Below are positions 11,501-23,025 of a DNA stretch of 64,000 nucleotides, in pieces. The notes under the pieces are model-generated. The model was given only the letters and a program-made list of their open reading frames with translations, ran no database searches and was not told the origin of the DNA. The position numbers and the translations under genes are program-made. The first letter of the stretch is position 1. The number at the start of each line of letters is the position of its first letter. Source of the DNA: Lyophyllum atratum (Eukaryota > Basidiomycota > Agaricomycetes > Agaricales > Lyophyllaceae); the NCBI GenBank assembly GCA_014905825.1, contig JACGCN010000006.1:1116001-1180000 (forward strand). The letters run 5' to 3'.

Positions 11501-13239
11501 CACTGTGCCACACTGCAGCAATACTTGCTCAGCGCATCTCTCTAGATAACCAGTACTTCCATTCGCATCCATCACAACCTTCTTCTGTAGATTGCCTAGG
11601 CTCCCAGTCAATCCTCGGGCATATTTCCAATTAAGGACATTAACCTCTGATCTCATATTAATAATTCTTGACATGACCATGTTTCCGATCCGTATTGGGA
11701 CGTATATTAACCTTCCCGATTTGGTGGTTAAGTTTGGTCTGTTTATTGGGAATCCCTGCGGGGTCAATAATGTATGAGTCGGAGGCGCTGGAGCTGGCTG
11801 GTTCTTGTACTTGATAAGTCCAGTGAGTTGGTCGGCCAGATCTTGAGACAATGCAAGCACTTCTCCCACGCTCATTGATGCATTCAGAATTAGTCAGAAT
11901 TTGAGTTTTGCCTACTTGAAGTGAGACTTCAGATTGTCGAGGAACTGCCTTGCGAGTTACTTTCTCACCTGTTGGCTTGACTTGTTGAGGAAGTAAGTGG
12001 TTGAGTGTCAAGCATTTCTATGTCAGCAGATGTTGGAGTACTAGGGTTATTCATCTGGCAGACATCAACTGGGCTCGATATGAATTCTTGTGGGACTTGT
12101 ACAATTCTAACTGGATCAATGCATGGGACATAAGGTCTACAATTTGCTCGTGTTATACCCACTCGTGGTCCTGGCTTTTTTGCGACCTGTGGAGCCGGTA
12201 AATTAGTAGTGACCTTAGAAGGTGGTCGTTCGTTCTCCTTGTTTCTATGCGGAGGTATGTGGACGCCATCAAACACTTCCTTTCTGGCTTGGCGAGTCTT
12301 CTTAGGAACTGGTTCTGCTGCAAATACCTCAATGTCATCATATTCAGTCTGGTAATAATCATAGTTGTTGTCCATGGAAAAGAAATGAGCTCTAGGTCCG
12401 GTTCTGAGTCATCGTTCTGCTGCCTGAAGGATGGTTTTTTCATTAGTACGCTGCACAATTGTTCCATCCTGGAAGGTGATATGACCATGGTAGTCTCTTA
12501 AAAGAACACCCTCCCCTATCTTCTTCTTCAAGGCATCACAATCTCGAAGGGAATGACCTACAATGCCGCAGGCGTAGCACGTCATGGGTCCACGCATCTC
12601 TGCCATTGGATTCATGTGAGGTGGAATAGTACAGGGTGGTCCAGTTTGTATCAAATTCATGTTTTCCATAGGAGGAGGCTGTCATGGAAAAGAATTAACT
12701 GGTGGCATAGCGTGTGGCTGCCTAGGGAATGAATTAATTGAAGGAGGCTGTCTTGGATAATAATTGTTGCTGGCAGGAGGTAGGTGTGTATTTGGCGGAG
12801 CGATGCATCACTGTCTAGCTTGAGTGCCTTGTAGTAAAGCAAGCTGTATGCGGGACTATGGACAGTTGCGAAAGCTGTTTAATGATCTGTTCTACATCAT
12901 CCTGTGTATCCTTCTTAGATTCTGAATCACTTGGAGAGGTATTGGAGCTTCATCCTCCGAATCGGATCCATTTGATGTGTCTACTACGTGCTGCTTGTTG
13001 AGCATCCTCTCACGCTTTTGCTTATGCTCAGACTCATTCTTATCTGAAAAAGACTCTTCATCCAGTTCAGAAGTCACTTTGGTGGCCACAATATCTGTGA
13101 GACGTTTATCGAAGCGATCTCGATGGAGGACATGATTCACTGCTTCCTTAATCTTGTCTAAAGGGAAAGGAACAGACAAGTCGATGCCTACGTTCTGGCT
13201 GCAGATGTAATCCTCAATGCGTACACGACCCAGGAACAC
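8552..13239 (-). pseudogene. Ty3/gypsy remnant 2: gag, dead protease, truncated RT
   Basis: On the minus strand this region keeps the order of a basidiomycete gypsy element. Gag comes first (12892-13239, ending in an acidic and basic stretch), then LYYKALKLDSDASL near 12830, a CCHC knuckle CYACGIVGHSLRDC near 12580 with the following tail GTIVQRTNEKTILQA, then a retropepsin-like segment near 11750-11500. The expected Asp-Ser/Thr-Gly of the protease is replaced by IINMRSEVNVLN, so the active site is lost. RT begins near 9140 (PIPPGIRDKVIALL) and continues LRIVHDLQPLNKVSI and YTVFDLFWKFDA to about 8600, where it stops before the catalytic YxDD. RNase H, integrase and LTRs are absent. Frames at 9681-11304 belong to the interval between protease and RT but are not recognisable. 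Confidence 0.75.
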
Positions 13240-13634
13240 GAGTTTCCTGCCGAACCCGAATCCCGAAGAACCTGAATCTGACAGCTCATCGGAAGAAAAA
13301 GTTGTTCCTGACCTAACTAGTAGTTTTGAGACTCAGTTATTCAGTGACCCTGATGATGTGCTAGGATTCAGCGACCCAGATGAAGCAACTCTTCCGACAG
13401 AGCAACCTGCTATCCACTCTGGGTCCTCCATCAGACTATAAATTCCTACACATCGCTTAACTCAAATTGACATTGCTCTTCTCATTTGCATTCTTCGTTT
13501 CTCATAATAATGTCTGCTCTTCCACTCCCTCTGTCTGGAACAACATATGCAGTCCAACTGGACGTTGCAAATACTGCCTATCACATTTCACACTTCCTGG
13601 ACCTTCCTTTCCATACTCAAACTACTCCTAAGCT
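13240..13634. other. Flank between gypsy remnant and DNA transposon, no supported gene
   Basis: A plus-strand frame at 13217-13441 (74 residues, acidic, with EEPESDSSSEE) may be the tail of a broken gene, but nothing in it is recognisable. The last 8 bases before 13643 are the left target duplication of the next element. Confidence 0.4.
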
Positions 13635-13642
13635 ATCCCAAG
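13635..13642. repeat. Left 8-bp target site duplication (ATCCCAAG)
   Basis: ATCCCAAG lies directly before the left terminal repeat and recurs at 20581-20588 directly after the right one, as a perfect 8-base direct repeat. Confidence 0.93.
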
Positions 13643-13875
13643 TAGGCTTTCGAAGTCCAGTTGGGTCCAGTTGTTGGCCTATTTTGGCCACAACCGCGAC
13701 CACAACCGGTTGGGAAACTTACCAACTCCACAACCGGTTGGGAAACTTACCAACTTGATGCAACCGACAACCGGACCACGTCCAACCGGTTGTCATCGGT
13801 CGCATCGACACCAAGAACCGGTTGGGACTGGACCCAGTGTCAACTGGTTGCAGTTGGTCACAACCGGTTGTGACC
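13643..13875 (+). repeat. Left terminal inverted repeat and CCGGTTG subterminal array
   Basis: The first 21 bases are the terminal repeat. Beyond it, five ACCGGT palindromes occur between about 13705 and 13870, each within CAACCGGTTG or a near match. One 26-28 base unit (CACAACCGGTTGGGAAACTT plus ACCAACT) is repeated in tandem. Such arrays usually serve as transposase-binding sites. Confidence 0.8.
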
Positions 13876-14157
13876 GACGAGGGTGCCACGAAATAACTTA
13901 GATCAGTCGAAAAAGTACCAAAAGTACGAAATCTGATTAACTATACAGCAGTCATTCTATGCCTACACCTAAGCCGCAATATAACTGAGTTTGAAAATAT
14001 AACTAAGAGCAAACAAATGTAACTCGCGCAAACAAGCCTGCCACATCACCGACGCCTTGTCGAGCCCGCCGTCCCGGAAATCGCTCGCTGCCCTGTTGCC
14101 CCTTGTGAACACCGTGACTGGTCCCCGAAATTCTTCCAGCGGATTCATTATCACTTG

Positions 14158-17100
14158 ATGTCGTCATCAAATAATCGCGGTGATGCACCGAAACGACCAC
14201 GAGGACGACCGCCCGGCACTAAAAATGGACCAAATGCCGGTGCTGTTGGAAGACCAAGGAAGGACGGCCAACCTGTCGGGTCAGCGGGTACGAAGAAGGG
14301 TGAGTCCTTTTCTTAATTCCAGAGACCAAGGGGCTTCGAGTTCCAGATGGAAACATCACAGCTATTTGCGAACACGGTCTGATTTTGTCTACTTTAGGAA
14401 CCGCTGTTCGCAGCACAACTCCATCATCTGCGCTGGTGGCTCGCTTTTCCAATCTAGGAACCGTTGCCCAGCACTCAACAAACCGATCACCTGTACCCGG
14501 GGTTTCCCCCACCAACCTTGAACCCACGTCGTCCAACGAGTCGCCTACGCTCGCTAACGAGCATAATATCAGTACGTTTTTTCAATCCTGTGCCATTTTT
14601 CGTGTGTTTAATTTCATCAATAGTTAGCCTCTCTCCGACTAATGCCATGGCGGCAGCCCCTCTCAACACTGCAGCCCACGACACAGGATCTCGGGAACAG
14701 AAGAACGGGACAGATCTAGACCATGGCACGTCAGGTATGGGCTTCATCTATTTCTTCGCGATCGCAACCTCTCATACTTGACAGAATTACCACAATCTGC
14801 AGCAAAGACTTACTGGTCGCCGCCACGAGGACTTGGACTAGGCTCACAGGATCCGACGCCGACATCTGGCTTAGGTATGTTGTCTATGTTACCCGACTTC
14901 TTGACTTGGCTAATCAGGAGGGCACGAAGATTTTGTTGAAGATCAGGATGAGGACAATGTCGATTACTTACTTAGTGATACTGCCCCTAATGAGCAGAAT
15001 GAGAGGGAGGAATTCAGGCAGATTCCTGATGACGAGGAGATAGAGGATTCACCACGGTCAGATAAGCCGCGGCAGGAGAGGGCATCCCTGCCAAGATGGT
15101 TGAAACAGCATTACGCAGATACTCGAGAGCGCCTCACCTCCGAGATGGCGAAGAATGCATCCCGTCGCCCCACATGCTACGATCGTGGAATGTTCAATGA
15201 CAGCTCATCTGCTGCATTTTTTGCAACGGCACGTAAATTTCAACTGACGCCCGAGGAATTTTACAGCCCAAACTACTTCGTTTGGCTGCCTCATCTTCTC
15301 GTATCGAAGATCCCATGTCCGTCCTGCCTGGCAGCTAAGCGCAATGCTGAGAAGGGCGGCATTCAGTATCTCCACATCAAAGGCTGGCCGAACACGCCAC
15401 GACGAGTCGTCGACCTCGAGGAATGCATCTATGTCATTGGCTATCGCTACGCCTGCCCTCATACCGCATGTCGGAAGTCATACCTGAGCTGGAGCCCTGA
15501 TTTTCTCAGCTCGCTTCCTCGGTCGGTATCACTGCACTTCACCCACCACCTTACATACCGCAGTGGTTTGACCGATCGTGTGGTCTCCCTCATGCGAGGA
15601 TCTTTCCAGCATGGTATTGGTCCTGGTCCCTTTGCAGAAATGATATGGACCCAACATCTCCGTCGATACGAGCAACTGCATCTCCATTACCTGGAGACAG
15701 TCTCCATCCGCCTGCACTCATCAACGGCACATTTCCTTGCAAACTTCAAACCGTTTGGCCTCTTCGATGACCGTGACGGTTATGCTGGATTCACCCCGTC
15801 ACCAAATTATTTTCGGGACTTCTACGTCAAGTTCATTTCCTCACACACCGGTGAGATGGACCAGCATATGGCTATGCTTTCTGCGAAAGTACTGCAAATT
15901 GATCATAGCTATAAAGTGAGCAATTTCTCCATTTTGCCATGTCCAAAAGTAATTAACGACATCAACACAAAGGTTATTAAACACCTTGGGAAAGTTGCCG
16001 GTGAAACCATCTTTGCTGGCGGTTTGCATACCGGAATCAATGAAATGGTCGAGATCCGAACAATGACTCTTACACCGACAAAGCCCTATGCCCAATTCAT
16101 GCCAGCCATCAAGGCAGTCTCAAAATCACTCGAGATGTATGGTCACAATCTGATTGGTGTTGTGTCCACGGATATGCCTCGACTTGATAAGCCCGAGCTC
16201 GAAAATGCTCTTCCATCCCTTTTAGACGGAGTTGTACCTGTCACTGATATTTCATCCCTTCCACAACTCTCTATCCCAACCAACTGGAATGTGACGACAC
16301 TCAAATCTCGTTACCAAGTCAATACTCGTTTGAATACCATCTTGGATAATTTACAAGACAACGAGGACCTTTTCATGGCTGTTGACATGGAGTGGTCAGT
16401 CGATCTCGCAAATGGTATACAGGGGCGTGTTTGCGATTGAAGGCGAGGTTTTCCTGCTTCCAGTGCGTTTTGATTCTTTCAAATGACGAAATGAGTTCAT
16501 ACTGACAACAGAATTAGCTTCACAGCCATTGGCGTGATGCTCAGCTCCCCACCGCCCTTTTGACATTCTTCAGATCGCGACGTGTCCGGAAAGTTGGAGT
16601 CAATGTGGCTGCGGACATGAGACGACTCTTCAAGGACTGTGGATTCTCAGAGAAGGACCCGCCGTTCTTGGGGGCCATCGAGCTCGGACCACTCGCCAAG
16701 GAACGCAATGTGTCAGCGAATGCATCAATTAGCCTTGCGGATCTTACTTCCAAGGTTCTGCGACATTTCTTGCCGAAGGATCCAGCTATACGTGTTTCTA
16801 TGTCATGGGATAACAGTAACCTCAGCCATGCACAGCTTACTTATGCTGCACTTGATGTGTATGCGACCTGGCGCATTTTTCGGGTCTTGAGTGACACATT
16901 TGTTGGGAAGCCCGTGACGCAGCTTACTGCTGGAGGTACTGCTGTGTCCCTGATGTCTGTTGACCGCTCGACACCTGTCACGTTCGGGCATGTTACCCCC
17001 GACCAGCCTAAGAAGCATCTTGGTATCAATGTTACCAAGGCACGTCTCTTAATCACCATTACCTCTATCCTTGTACCAGGCCACATCGTTCCCGGTGAAC

Positions 17101-19124
17101 TACTTCCGGCACGGGAGAATACACCGTTTACGGACTTCCCAGCACCACCATTTCAACTTCTCTGTAAGGTGAAACACCTTCAAACACGGGAACAGATTCA
17201 GGAGACAGCAGCAGAACAAGCCTCGCCAACCGTGACATGCAATCCACCACAGGCCAGCTCATCGACACCAGCTCATCCTATCGAAATTGAATCTGCTCCC
17301 AGCTCTTCAGAACCCGGATCGTCGTACTGGTACAGTGAGGTGGACAATGCACCTGGCGAGGATGACGAAATTCCGGAGCTCTCGCCACAAGATTCATCAG
17401 GAGCCACACGTGCGACGGAACTTCTTTGCACGGTGCAATCTCTTCTTGTCCGTCGACCGAGTGAAGCCATAAAACGATCTGGGGTCCTCAGAGATATATG
17501 ACATCTAATGCACCAGTTCCCGATCTCGATGCAGCATGGCCTTCGACGCCCCTTCGCTCGTGCACTCCGAGAGGCATTCTTCCTATATGATGCTGAGGAT
17601 AAAGCCACCATCGAAGCATTTCTTTCTACCAGGGGAGTTGGGTGGGATAGCATGGTCCTATACCATTCAAATTGGCTATTTCAACGCGTCAAACACTTTG
17701 TACCGCCGCCTGAAGAGCTCCTTCCCCGTGTATCAAAGGTATTACATGATTATGGACCCCTTGTAGATGCGAAGACGGGTTCACCTCTCTTCAATGAGAA
17801 GGCCTGGGACATTGCTTCCAATGTCCTTGAGAATGTTTGTCGGAGATATTATTCCAATCCCCCGGGCATTACCCTGTACTATGTGCACAATCGAGATAAG
17901 TTCGGACTGTTGCGATACAGATGTTGCCGCGGCACGAATGCAGTTGAGGGTGGAGTTCATCAAAACATCATCCGATGGTTTGGGGCCTTTAACGCCGCTC
18001 CTGATTTCGCTTTAGAATTACTTCGGGATTACGCACTTTATCACAACTTGAAAGTGAGTTCTAATACCCATTTACATTTTTTTGATGGCTAATTGGTTTA
18101 GGTTGGTACACTCAACCGCACTGGTGTTGTGTACAAGGGCTCATTTGATATTTGGACAAGGAACCAAATCTCGCAGCTCCTCGATTCAATGTCGACTCGA
18201 TTTTCAGACCTCCCTCCGAACTTTGGACCAGGTGGATGGATCAACGGGAACAATTTTGTTCGATCCGCTGAAGTGTTCGGAATCTTACCCCTTCCTGTTG
18301 ATCTTAGAGACAGGCTTGGAATGCTTGTCTACCATCCCGACTTCGCAAAGGATAAACAAATTCGGCATCAATATCTAGCAGTCCGGCAGAACACCCGTGC
18401 TGCTGTACTTCCAGTTCATACTCGTCAGGAACGTGCACTTTTCAAACTGCTCATGGCTGATCCACATGGGCTCTTTTCCGGCAGAAGAGAGCCAAACTGG
18501 CATCAACTTGCAGAACGATGGAACGGTCATGCTGATGGTGTCTTCATTTTCTACAAGGTAAGTAACAGTTCATTCATCCGGAGATGTTCAAATCTCAGTC
18601 GTCATCACACAGCTTGCCGAACATTTGAAGTCTTATTGGAAGAAATGGCAGGCAAATGCAAACGAGAAAAACTCTATCTCCATCAATCACGCAGCGTACA
18701 CCAACATCGCAGAAGCACTCGCACTTTCTACCACCTCTCGCACGCCCGTGAACGCTGCTGAACCGCGGTCAATCCGTTAACAGATCAATCTTAGCTTGGA
18801 ATCACCATCAAGTGAAGTATCAAGCTGGCAAGTCTCTACTCTTCTCGGTCGACACTCCCTGCAACAGTCTACGGTTCACTTTCACTATGGCGAACGACCA
18901 CCTCCTCCTACTCGATCAGATAAGGGAAAGAAACGAGCACTGCCCATGGATGAAACCCCTCATGTTGTCGTATCAAAGCGGAAGCCGCAGTCATGCCCAC
19001 GCTGTCATCGGGCTGATTGCGATGGGGCTTTCAGAAGTCGACCATGCACCACTACCAGTGTACGTAACCCGCACTCATTCAACTGTTCATTTTCTGACAC
19101 GCATAGACCGCCAAACAGTCTTAG
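14158..19124 (+). pseudogene. Transposase with AT-hooks, zinc-binding region and DEDD 3'-5' exonuclease domain
   Basis: Model: 14158-14299, 14347-14571, 14624-14734, 14785-14874, 14918-16462, 16518-18053, 18102-18557, 18613-19059, 19107-19124 (about 1520 residues). The start ATG opens two AT-hooks (RPRGRPPG, GRPRK). Around residue 320 a cysteine pair region follows (CPSCLAAKR, then CPHTACRKSYLSW), resembling what I recall as DUF6729. An RNase H-like core shows IDHSYKV (about 517) and STDMPRLDK (about 607). A DEDD exonuclease comes next: VDMEWSVD (about 678), GVNVAADM (about 729) and YAALDVYATW (about 810). The C-terminal part has RGTNAVEGGVHQNI (about 1175), where Glu is the candidate last catalytic residue, then HNLKVGTLNRTG and a final zinc cluster CPRCHRADC. 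Lesions: frame slip near 16431, TGA at 17499-17501 where Trp is expected, TAA at 18778-18780. Function as transposase is inferred. Confidence 0.8.
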
Positions 19125-20407
19125 CGGATTCAAAAATGTCGTCAAGGTCAATTATAAACTAGTAATGCCAGTTTCATGTCAATAATTCTTATTTACTATC
19201 TTATAATCATCTGCCTAATGAATTCCGAGTGATTAAGAACGCCTTTGAACATCTTACGGTCCTTTCAATGACACGGGGAGACAGGGTCGAGCAAGGGAGC
19301 GAGGGACATGGAACTTCACGAGCATTGCCGAGACTTTGATGATAATTTCCAGGTCCAGGGCCATTTGCGGGCCGGCTTCATGCGAGATTTGAGTAGATAG
19401 CCGGTGAATCAAGCCATATCAAGCGGTGTCGTAGATTTCTCTCTGGTCTTTTATATGTTTTCTCTATGTTCCTCTCTTCTTCCCTCCTCCCCGTCTATTT
19501 AATTTATTTAATTTATTTAATTTTATTTAATTTCTGGCCCACGGTACATCTATAATTTGCGAGCCAACTATACTACATACATGAACTGGTACATAGTGTA
19601 CAAGAGCGTGGGTTAGATATTAAATGCATAACAGATGACCTGGGCATGGTTGGGGGATGTGGCAGCAGTCGTGGAATGTGGCAAGGGTCGAGTGATGTGG
19701 GGGGGGGTTGTAAGCAAGCAGCAGCAGCCTGGGCGAATGGTGATGTGGCGGCACTGGGGCTGGGGTTGTTGGACGAGATAGTTTGGTGCATCACTGAGTG
19801 ATGTAGCCGTCGACGTTGTGGTCGTGGCCTCATGATTGTGAGTGGGCGGGGCGCCCTCTCATGTTTGGTGATGTGACGTGGCGGCATGGTGGATGATTTG
19901 TCTGAGGGGTGCTGGTGGCCAATGTGGGCTGGGGACGTAGCAGGGGACGGGTGACGTGGTGGGGTTGCAGGTGGCATTGTGAGTTGCGGCCTGGGGTCGT
20001 TGCATGATGTGGTGGTCAACGTCATGGTTGTGGGTGGTGTTGGGGGTCGTCGAGTGATGCGGCGAGGTTCTACGGGTCGCGTGCAGGTAGACTGTGGCTC
20101 CTGAGTGCCGTCTCCAGTAGTCAGGATGACTGGGGGTGGGCACAACGACGTACCTTGCGGCTCTCCCCCAGCTGGAGTCTGCCCTGCTCGCCTTCCCATC
20201 TATTCCTTCCATATTCGACCGTCTGGGCCCACCACAGAGGCCATGGGAAACATCGTTAAGTGCACAGATGGTGTTAGTGTCGAGTCGACCGCACCAACAA
20301 ACGCAACGACAGTGGTGTTGCTGGTATTCGTGGGTGAAAGGGAGCCAACAACACGCGCCAACAATGGTTTGGTTGTGTATGTGTACCATGTGACTTCACG
20401 TGGGTTC
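19125..20407. other. 3' non-coding part of the DNA transposon
   Basis: No supported gene. A (TTTAA)n-like simple repeat lies at about 19497-19535, and 19620-20050 is a G/T-rich stretch with the recurring words GATGTGG and GTGATG. Long minus-strand frames here are proline/threonine-rich readings of that low-complexity strand. Confidence 0.5.
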
Positions 20408-20580
20408 TGACCGGTTGTGACTGGTCACGACCGGTTGGGCAGGCCGACCATTTCCCAGCAACCACAACTGTGGGGTCTGAAAATCGGCCACAATTGCAAC
20501 CACAAGTCCAATTGTTTGCGGTTGCGGTCCAGTTTTTTTCCGGTCTTTTCCGGTTGGTGCAACCGGACCTCAAAAGCCTA
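20408..20580 (-). repeat. Right terminal inverted repeat and CCGGTTG subterminal array
   Basis: GACCGGTTG occurs near 20410 and 20430, and TTCCGGTTGG with CAACCGG near 20550-20565. The last 21 bases are the terminal repeat ending CAAAAGCCTA at 20580. Confidence 0.8.
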
Positions 20581-20588
20581 ATCCCAAG
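20581..20588. repeat. Right 8-bp target site duplication (ATCCCAAG)
   Basis: Exact copy of 13635-13642. Confidence 0.93.
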
Positions 20589-21492
20589 GCGACCTAATCC
20601 AGGTTCTAGATAGAGCATCCTACCAGTGGAAGTTGTATCAAGCTTTCACAAGACCTACCACTTTTGTGGAAAGTATGCTATTGTATCAGTCAAGCCGGAA
20701 AATGAATTAGCAGCACCAGAGTTGTTCTGGACGGAGCAACACTTTATCACAATCAGCCGCCACAATCAAAAAAGAGCACATGTAGGAACCACAAGGTACC
20801 TAGGATTCCAACTCCATGTTTTGTGATCAAGTCCATTTCAGGTAAGACAATCCTTGGAAATCTCAATTAATCTACACCAACATCAACGTCCTTGCCGCAA
20901 TTCTCCTGGTGTCTACCCTCTTTTTCCTTGCTTGTCTTGCACTGGTCGTTTTCTTATTCTACTTCTCCTACAAAGATGCATGAGAGCGAGAGCATGATGC
21001 CTGTCAAATCCCCCTCTCTCCTCTTCGTTTCAATCCAGGTAAGAGTCAAGCATATTGTGCCAGTGTTAGCATTAAATCAACATACCTGAATGATAGTACC
21101 GTTCCCTCAATGCTCAATAGATTCCTCCTCGCTTTCTTGCTCCTCGTTTGCTGCGACTAGCCCTCCGCCCAGCATTTATGACCCTCATTATTTTCTGTTT
21201 GAACATTTAGATATGATTATACCAACTGCCCATTCTCGACACAGCAGTTACCTCATCCCTCCTACTCCTCCTTCATTTGACCCTCCCAGCACGTTCAACT
21301 CATCCACTTATTTGCAACGTTCTCTCACATATCCTCTTCCTGCATACCAGGAATTAGTTCAGAATCTTCTATGTCATCACATGCATTGCAACCCACCTAG
21401 CCACCGTCCTACGCCACGACTGTTTTGTATTGAGAATCAGAGCAGTACGTAGGGAAACAGAAGTTTGTGACCATTCCTTGCTATGACACGTA
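20589..21492. other. Intergenic, nothing recognised
   Basis: Only short unsupported frames are present. No terminal repeats, RNA genes or conserved protein motifs were seen. Confidence 0.5.
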
Positions 21493-21568
21493 CAGTGGTG
21501 TGAGAAAAGATTGCAGAGTCGACGCGTCTCGGTTCGACGCGTCAACCACACCACAACGGTAACATTTA

Positions 21569-23025
21569 TGGACTAACTTGCACGCAGTAAAAATTAGCTT
21601 ATCATATGTAGTTTTGTTATATACAATGATATATCATATTGAGGTATTATGGCGGAGCTTTGAGCCTCGCAAGTCAGTAGGCAAGTTGTCTGAATATGGT
21701 ACATAAACAGTCTGTATCGATGACATCACGAAAGCATAAGAATAGTGGAGGATATGATGCGAGGAGGTTAATAGCGTGTATATTTACCCTTGGCAGCCCT
21801 TAATGCCTCAACACGAGCTGGTATCGAGTCATACAGGCGACGGACATAGTGCAAGTCCAGTTTGGCCCATTCCTGCTGAAGAACCTCCCACAGCTCCTCA
21901 AGATTGCGTGGACGGGGGTTGCGGGCATGCACACGACGATCGAGGGCCTCCCAGGCATGTTCAATGATGTTCATATCAGGTGACGAAGGCGCCCAGGGCA
22001 GCACCTTGATGTTGTGATCCCTGAACCACTGAGTCGCGCGACATGATGTGTGCTTCGGATCGAGATCCTGTTAGAAGATGATGTTGCAAGGGGTTTTTGA
22101 ATGGTCCTGAAGGGAGCCCAGGAAGGATTGGGAGAGAATAGAGCAGTATTGCACTGCGTTCATGCGGCCATCGACACGGTGAAGACAGCCTGTCCCGTTC
22201 CATGAGATGCAACCCCAAACCTGCAAACTGCCCCCGCCATGCTTCATCATCTTCTGCACATTCCTCTCCATTAGCTCTTCCCCCACCATCCTCCGACAGT
22301 ATTGCTTCCCATCTGACCCAAAAAAATTGAATTTGGACTCATCTGTGAACCAAACTCCCCGCCAGAATGATGTCGACTTCCGAAAATGTGACTGAGCCCA
22401 GTTTTTTCGACCTGTAATGTGTTTCTTTGATAACCACAGCTTTTTCCTTTGTATCCTGCCATGCATGCCCATGCGGATAAACATCTGGCGGACTGTGGAG
22501 GGGTCGACATGCGGGAAAAGTTCCCGCTGGACATCAGTCACGTCCGAACATTCCCCGCTCGTGATCGCTCGCTTAGCACGACATTCTGCATGAGGTGACA
22601 GAGCCCTCGGACGGCCAGGACTTGGTGTCTTGGTGTAGAAATTGGGGTTTTCGCCCGGTTCCATGATTTTGTCGTAGTTGCGTGAAGCGGTGGTGGGATG
22701 GATGCCGAGTGCATTGCCAATTTCAAGGAAAGGTTTGCCTTGAGCCTTCATCTCAAGAATTCGGGCTTTCTTGGTTGGGGTACATGCAACCATGTTGAAA
22801 TGGATATTTGAGAGTGATCTTCCAGCAAAAAGATGCGAGGTTTGATGTTTGGGTGAAGAAAATCGACAAACACGACGCGTCGTGTCAATGTGACAGTATC
22901 ACAATTTCACGACATGTCAGTGTGATCATAGAATTTCTTGCCTCAATGACATTCTTCATACTTGTACATGTACACACATAAACTACACGTCCTTAGCTCC
23001 CTATCTCTCCTGGCAAGTTAGTCCA
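21569..23025 (-). mobile_element. Tc1/mariner (DD34E) DNA transposon, 1457 bp
   Basis: The 13-base terminal inverted repeats TGGACTAACTTGC (21569-21581) and its complement (23013-23025) are each flanked by TA, the family's target duplication. The length fits Tc1 elements of 1.3-1.7 kb. One transposase frame runs on the minus strand. The empty target is visible at 42.8 kb, which fixes both ends independently. Confidence 0.92.
21768..22793 (-). pseudogene. Tc1-type transposase, one in-frame stop
   Basis: The frame is 341 codons long with a single TAA at 22071-22073. The N-terminus is a helix-turn-helix DNA-binding region (KKARILEMKAQGKPFLEIG, GIHPTTASRN). The catalytic triad is readable: WFTDESKFNFFG for the first Asp, QDLDPKHTS for the second, and SPDMNIIEHAWE for Glu, with 34 residues between the second Asp and Glu (DD34E). 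The TAA stands directly before QDLDPKHTS, where Tc1 proteins normally have QQD, so a CAA to TAA change explains it. Apart from this stop the frame is complete, so the copy is young but probably inactive. Confidence 0.9.

Larger units (their letters stand above)
13643..20580 (+). mobile_element. 6938-bp DNA transposon with exonuclease-bearing transposase
   Basis: Terminal inverted repeats begin TAGGCTTTCGAAGTCCAGTT (left) and TAGGCTTTTGAGGTCCGGTT (right, reverse complement), with 3 mismatches over the first 20 bases. The element is flanked by a perfect 8-bp duplication ATCCCAAG. Both subterminal zones are rich in the palindrome CAACCGGTTG and its halves. One multi-exon gene (14158-19124) fills most of the interior. 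An 8-bp duplication is known for hAT, KDZ and many Mutator-like elements. The protein lacks the KDZ signature motifs I know (YDIACQW, GEGCERFW) and shows no hAT dimerisation motif, so I leave the superfamily open. Confidence 0.9.

Noticed and set aside
19573..20389. Long Thr/Pro/His-rich minus-strand frames inside the DNA transposon
   Set aside because: They follow the GATGTGG-type low-complexity strand near the right end of the element and have no family likeness.
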